A stretch of DNA of 7,820 nucleotides. Source: Holosporaceae bacterium (GTDB lineage Bacteria > Pseudomonadota > Alphaproteobacteria > UBA3830). The stretch is from assembly GCA_031288435.1 (NCBI GenBank), contig JAITRK010000010.1:1-7820 (forward strand), written 5' to 3'. Shown here in pieces: positions 6,334 through 7,820 of the stretch (position 1 is its first letter; each line of letters begins with the position of its first letter). A model generated the notes under the pieces. It did not search any database. It was not told the DNA's origin and saw only the letters and a program-made list of their open reading frames with translations. Position numbers and translations under genes: made by a program.

Positions 6334-7820
6334 TTATTTTTTAGGTGGCCATATATAATAACTATAGAGGTATATCTGAAACAAAGCTTTCTGTGAGTGA
6401 GGTGAGGCTAAACTTTCTCCAAGGTTTTCATCGGCCCATCCTTTTATGTCGGGGAAAAAGATATTACTGTGAGCGTTAAATGGATCGTCTGTCAAGAATG
6501 TGTATTCTTTTTTATACTTGCCAGTAGCATTATAAGTAATGTAACCGTTTGGCGAAAATGGAAACTTTACTTTATTATTGTCATTGCAATAATTGTCATG
6601 AAGAGTATTATGTTCTTTTAAATTGTTTTCAATGATAAGAAACTCTCGAATTACAATTCTTGCTGTAGTTCCATTGTTAAAACTGAGGCATTCACAGGTA
6701 ATGCTCGTCGGAGCGTTTGCACAATAAACTTCACGAGCATGCACTGGTACTTGTACATTTTGCGGCAGGACCGACGATGGCGACTGTTTCGATACATCAA
6801 TAGCGGCTATATTTATTGCAAACGGTGATGGCGTAGGCGTTAATGACAATTTTTTAACTTTCAGCAAATTACGATTTTTAACTTTCGGTAATTTATGATT
6901 TGTAATTTCCGGTAAATTACGATTTATAATTTCCGGTAAATTACGATTTTTAACTTTCAGTAATTTATGATTTATAATTTCCGGTAATTTACGATTTTTA
7001 GCTTTCAGTAAATTACGATTTATAATTTCCAGTAAATTACGATTTTTAACTTTCGGTGATTCGTATTTGTGTCTACTAGAAAAAGGGACTAACTGTGAGG
7101 TGGGAAAATATCGACTGGCTGGCGTGCTAATCGATGAGTAATTGCTTCCTCCCATAAACGGCATCTGCTGTACCGGCCCACTACTAGAAGGAGCACTTTG
7201 TGGATTAGGAATAATCATGCCCATGCTGGACGTTTCGAACGTTCCTTTCGTTTCGGATATTTCGGATATTATTGAACGTTTACGCTCATTATATTTTGCG
7301 TTAACAAGCAAAGACACCTTTTTGTCTTCGTTGGCCGGCGTTACACCAATGGATTTTATATCGGGCAACAAATGTTCCACACTTGACGATTGATCTTCGC
7401 TGTTTCTTAGCATTTCGATCATTGGGTTGCATTCTAGAATTTCGCTTGCTAGGTCGCGTTTTTGCATTTCGATTGCTAGATCGTGTATAAAACCAAGATC
7501 GACGGCTAAAAATTCACGGATAAGCCATGGTCCTGGTACATTGCAAAAAATTGCATTGCGACTAGTATTATTGCTTATACTATCAGCGACAATAGGCTTC
7601 ATCTCTCCTGACATTTTATCGAGTACGTCATCGCTCGTTGCCACAGGCATACCATCATGTACAGAATCAGGCGCAAAGCGGCTATTTGCTTGGTTAATTG
7701 CAATTTTTACCGCGTCTTTTAGATTAGCAGAGCGTGACGTAACGACCACTGTAATGTAACATGGGTGAACGAATAGCCTGCCATCTTCATCGAAGACGTC
7801 CGTAGAATGATTGTCATAAA
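6334..7820 (-). CDS. Repeat-containing orphan protein, unknown function, N-terminus beyond the window
   Basis: I do not recognise this protein. The frame is open from the TAA at 6334-6336 through to the window end. A GTG at 7749 could start a 471-residue form, but in-frame codons continue upstream (FDEDGRLFVHPCY and so on) without a stop, so at least 495 residues are encoded and the true start is outside. In order from the visible N-terminus there is: a mixed globular-looking region containing three 9-residue tandem units (codons in 7402-7482); a Ser/Pro/Gly/Gln-rich linker (about 7080-7220); about nine octapeptide repeats that are Asn, Lys, Arg and Leu rich (6844-7053); a Thr/Pro hinge; then a C-terminal region of about 165 residues with five Cys and many aromatic residues, ending YYIWPPKK. 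No transmembrane helix is evident, and a signal peptide cannot be judged. The gene reads as more AT-rich than its neighbours. A surface or host-directed protein is possible but is only a guess from composition. Confidence 0.75.
   Translation of the reverse strand, partial: YDNHSTDVFDEDGRLFVHPCYITVVVTSRSANLKDAVKIAINQANSRFAPDSVHDGMPVATSDDVLDKMSGEMKPIVADSISNNTSRNAIFCNVPGPWLIREFLAVDLGFIHDLAIEMQKRDLASEILECNPMIEMLRNSEDQSSSVEHLLPDIKSIGVTPANEDKKVSLLVNAKYNERKRSIISEISETKGTFETSSMGMIIPNPQSAPSSSGPVQQMPFMGGSNYSSISTPASRYFPTSQLVPFSSRHKYESPKVKNRNLLEIINRNLLKAKNRKLPEIINHKLLKVKNRNLPEIINRNLPEITNHKLPKVKNRNLLKVKKLSLTPTPSPFAINIAAIDVSKQSPSSVLPQNVQVPVHAREVYCANAPTSITCECLSFNNGTTARIVIREFLIIENNLKEHNTLHDNYCNDNNKVKFPFSPNGYITYNATGKYKKEYTFLTDDPFNAHSNIFFPDIKGWADENLGESLASPHSQKALFQIYLYSYYIWPPKK
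6844..7053 (-). repeat. 24-bp tandem repeat encoding an octapeptide, about 9 units
   Basis: Eight full units run from 7053 down to 6862, followed by a degenerate ninth (KVKKLS). The consensus is (K/E)(V/I)(K/I)N(R/H)(N/K)L(L/P). Two subtypes occur, a K type (KVKN or KAKN) and an E type (EIIN or EITN), in the order K E K E K E E K K. The first six units therefore form a 48-bp higher-order repeat. Units differ by only a few bases, so expansion looks fairly recent. Gain or loss of units would keep the frame. Confidence 0.92.
7251..7268 (-). repeat. 9-bp direct duplication in the orphan gene
   Basis: TTTCGGATA on the plus strand occurs twice in a row and encodes Ile-Ser-Glu twice on the minus strand. 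It is a third internal duplication period within the same gene. Confidence 0.75.
7402..7482 (-). repeat. 27-bp tandem repeat, 3 units, in the orphan gene
   Basis: Three consecutive 9-codon units encode DLAIEMQKR, DLASEILEC and NPMIEMLRN. At the DNA level the first two share 17 of 20 bases in the best stretch (7439-7458 against 7466-7485). The third, at 7412-7431, is in exact 27-base register but more diverged. Confidence 0.7.

Noticed and set aside
6319..6336. TAAAGT/ACTTTA hairpin followed by a T-run on the plus strand
   Set aside because: It looks like an intrinsic terminator in plus orientation, but no plus-strand gene lies upstream and it overlaps the stop codon of the minus-strand orphan gene. 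The stem is short and AT-rich, so it is probably chance.
6844..7053. Possible CRISPR-like or iteron array
   Set aside because: Units are 24 bp with no unique spacers, vary at codon-consistent positions and stay in frame with the surrounding gene, so this is a coding repeat. No cas or replication gene is nearby.
6640..7520. IREFL occurs twice in the orphan protein (N- and C-terminal regions)
   Set aside because: The two copies use different codons and their flanks do not align, so a domain duplication is not supported; it may be coincidence.
7142..7759. Two plus-strand open frames in the same frame opposite the orphan gene
   Set aside because: They are interrupted by stops, lack ribosome sites and known motifs, and lie fully antisense to a much longer open frame with in-frame repeats.

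Overview
The window looks like chromosomal DNA of an alphaproteobacterium, most likely a host-associated, moderately AT-rich lineage such as Rickettsiales or Holosporales. The reasons are a class I lysyl-tRNA synthetase (rare in bacteria but common in Alphaproteobacteria), an M16 peptidase of the single-chain processing-peptidase type, and a short uracil-DNA glycosylase with the motif wording I associate with that class. The lineage is an inference; no rRNA or phylogeny is available. Standard stops are used, including TGA.

Layout: a plus-strand pair at the left (1-2119), a minus-strand operon in the middle (6190 down to 2139) and a minus-strand orphan gene at the right (6334 to beyond 7820). 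The left pair is the 3' part of a D-Ala-D-Ala carboxypeptidase (peptidase S11) whose ATGA overlap leads into an M16 zinc peptidase. It converges on the operon with only 19 bp between stop codons. The operon starts at a good sigma70-like promoter (about 6221-6250) and reads lysK, uracil-DNA glycosylase, GT2 glycosyltransferase, GT2 glycosyltransferase. All its junctions overlap or nearly abut, so it is probably one translationally coupled transcript. The two glycosyltransferases are clear tandem paralogues.

The right-hand gene is the unusual part. It has no recognisable domain, and its reading frame runs off the window edge, so its true start is not visible. It contains internal tandem duplications at several periods: three copies of 27 bp, two copies of 9 bp and about nine copies of 24 bp encoding an octapeptide. 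All of these keep frame. Between it and the lysK promoter is a perfect 10-bp stem-loop.

Functionally the window mixes envelope work (peptidoglycan trimming, probable surface-glycan transfer), protein processing, tRNA charging and base-excision repair. No mobile element, CRISPR array, tRNA or rRNA was seen. The best candidate for something undescribed is the repeat-built orphan protein; the remainder is recognisable housekeeping or accessory metabolism.
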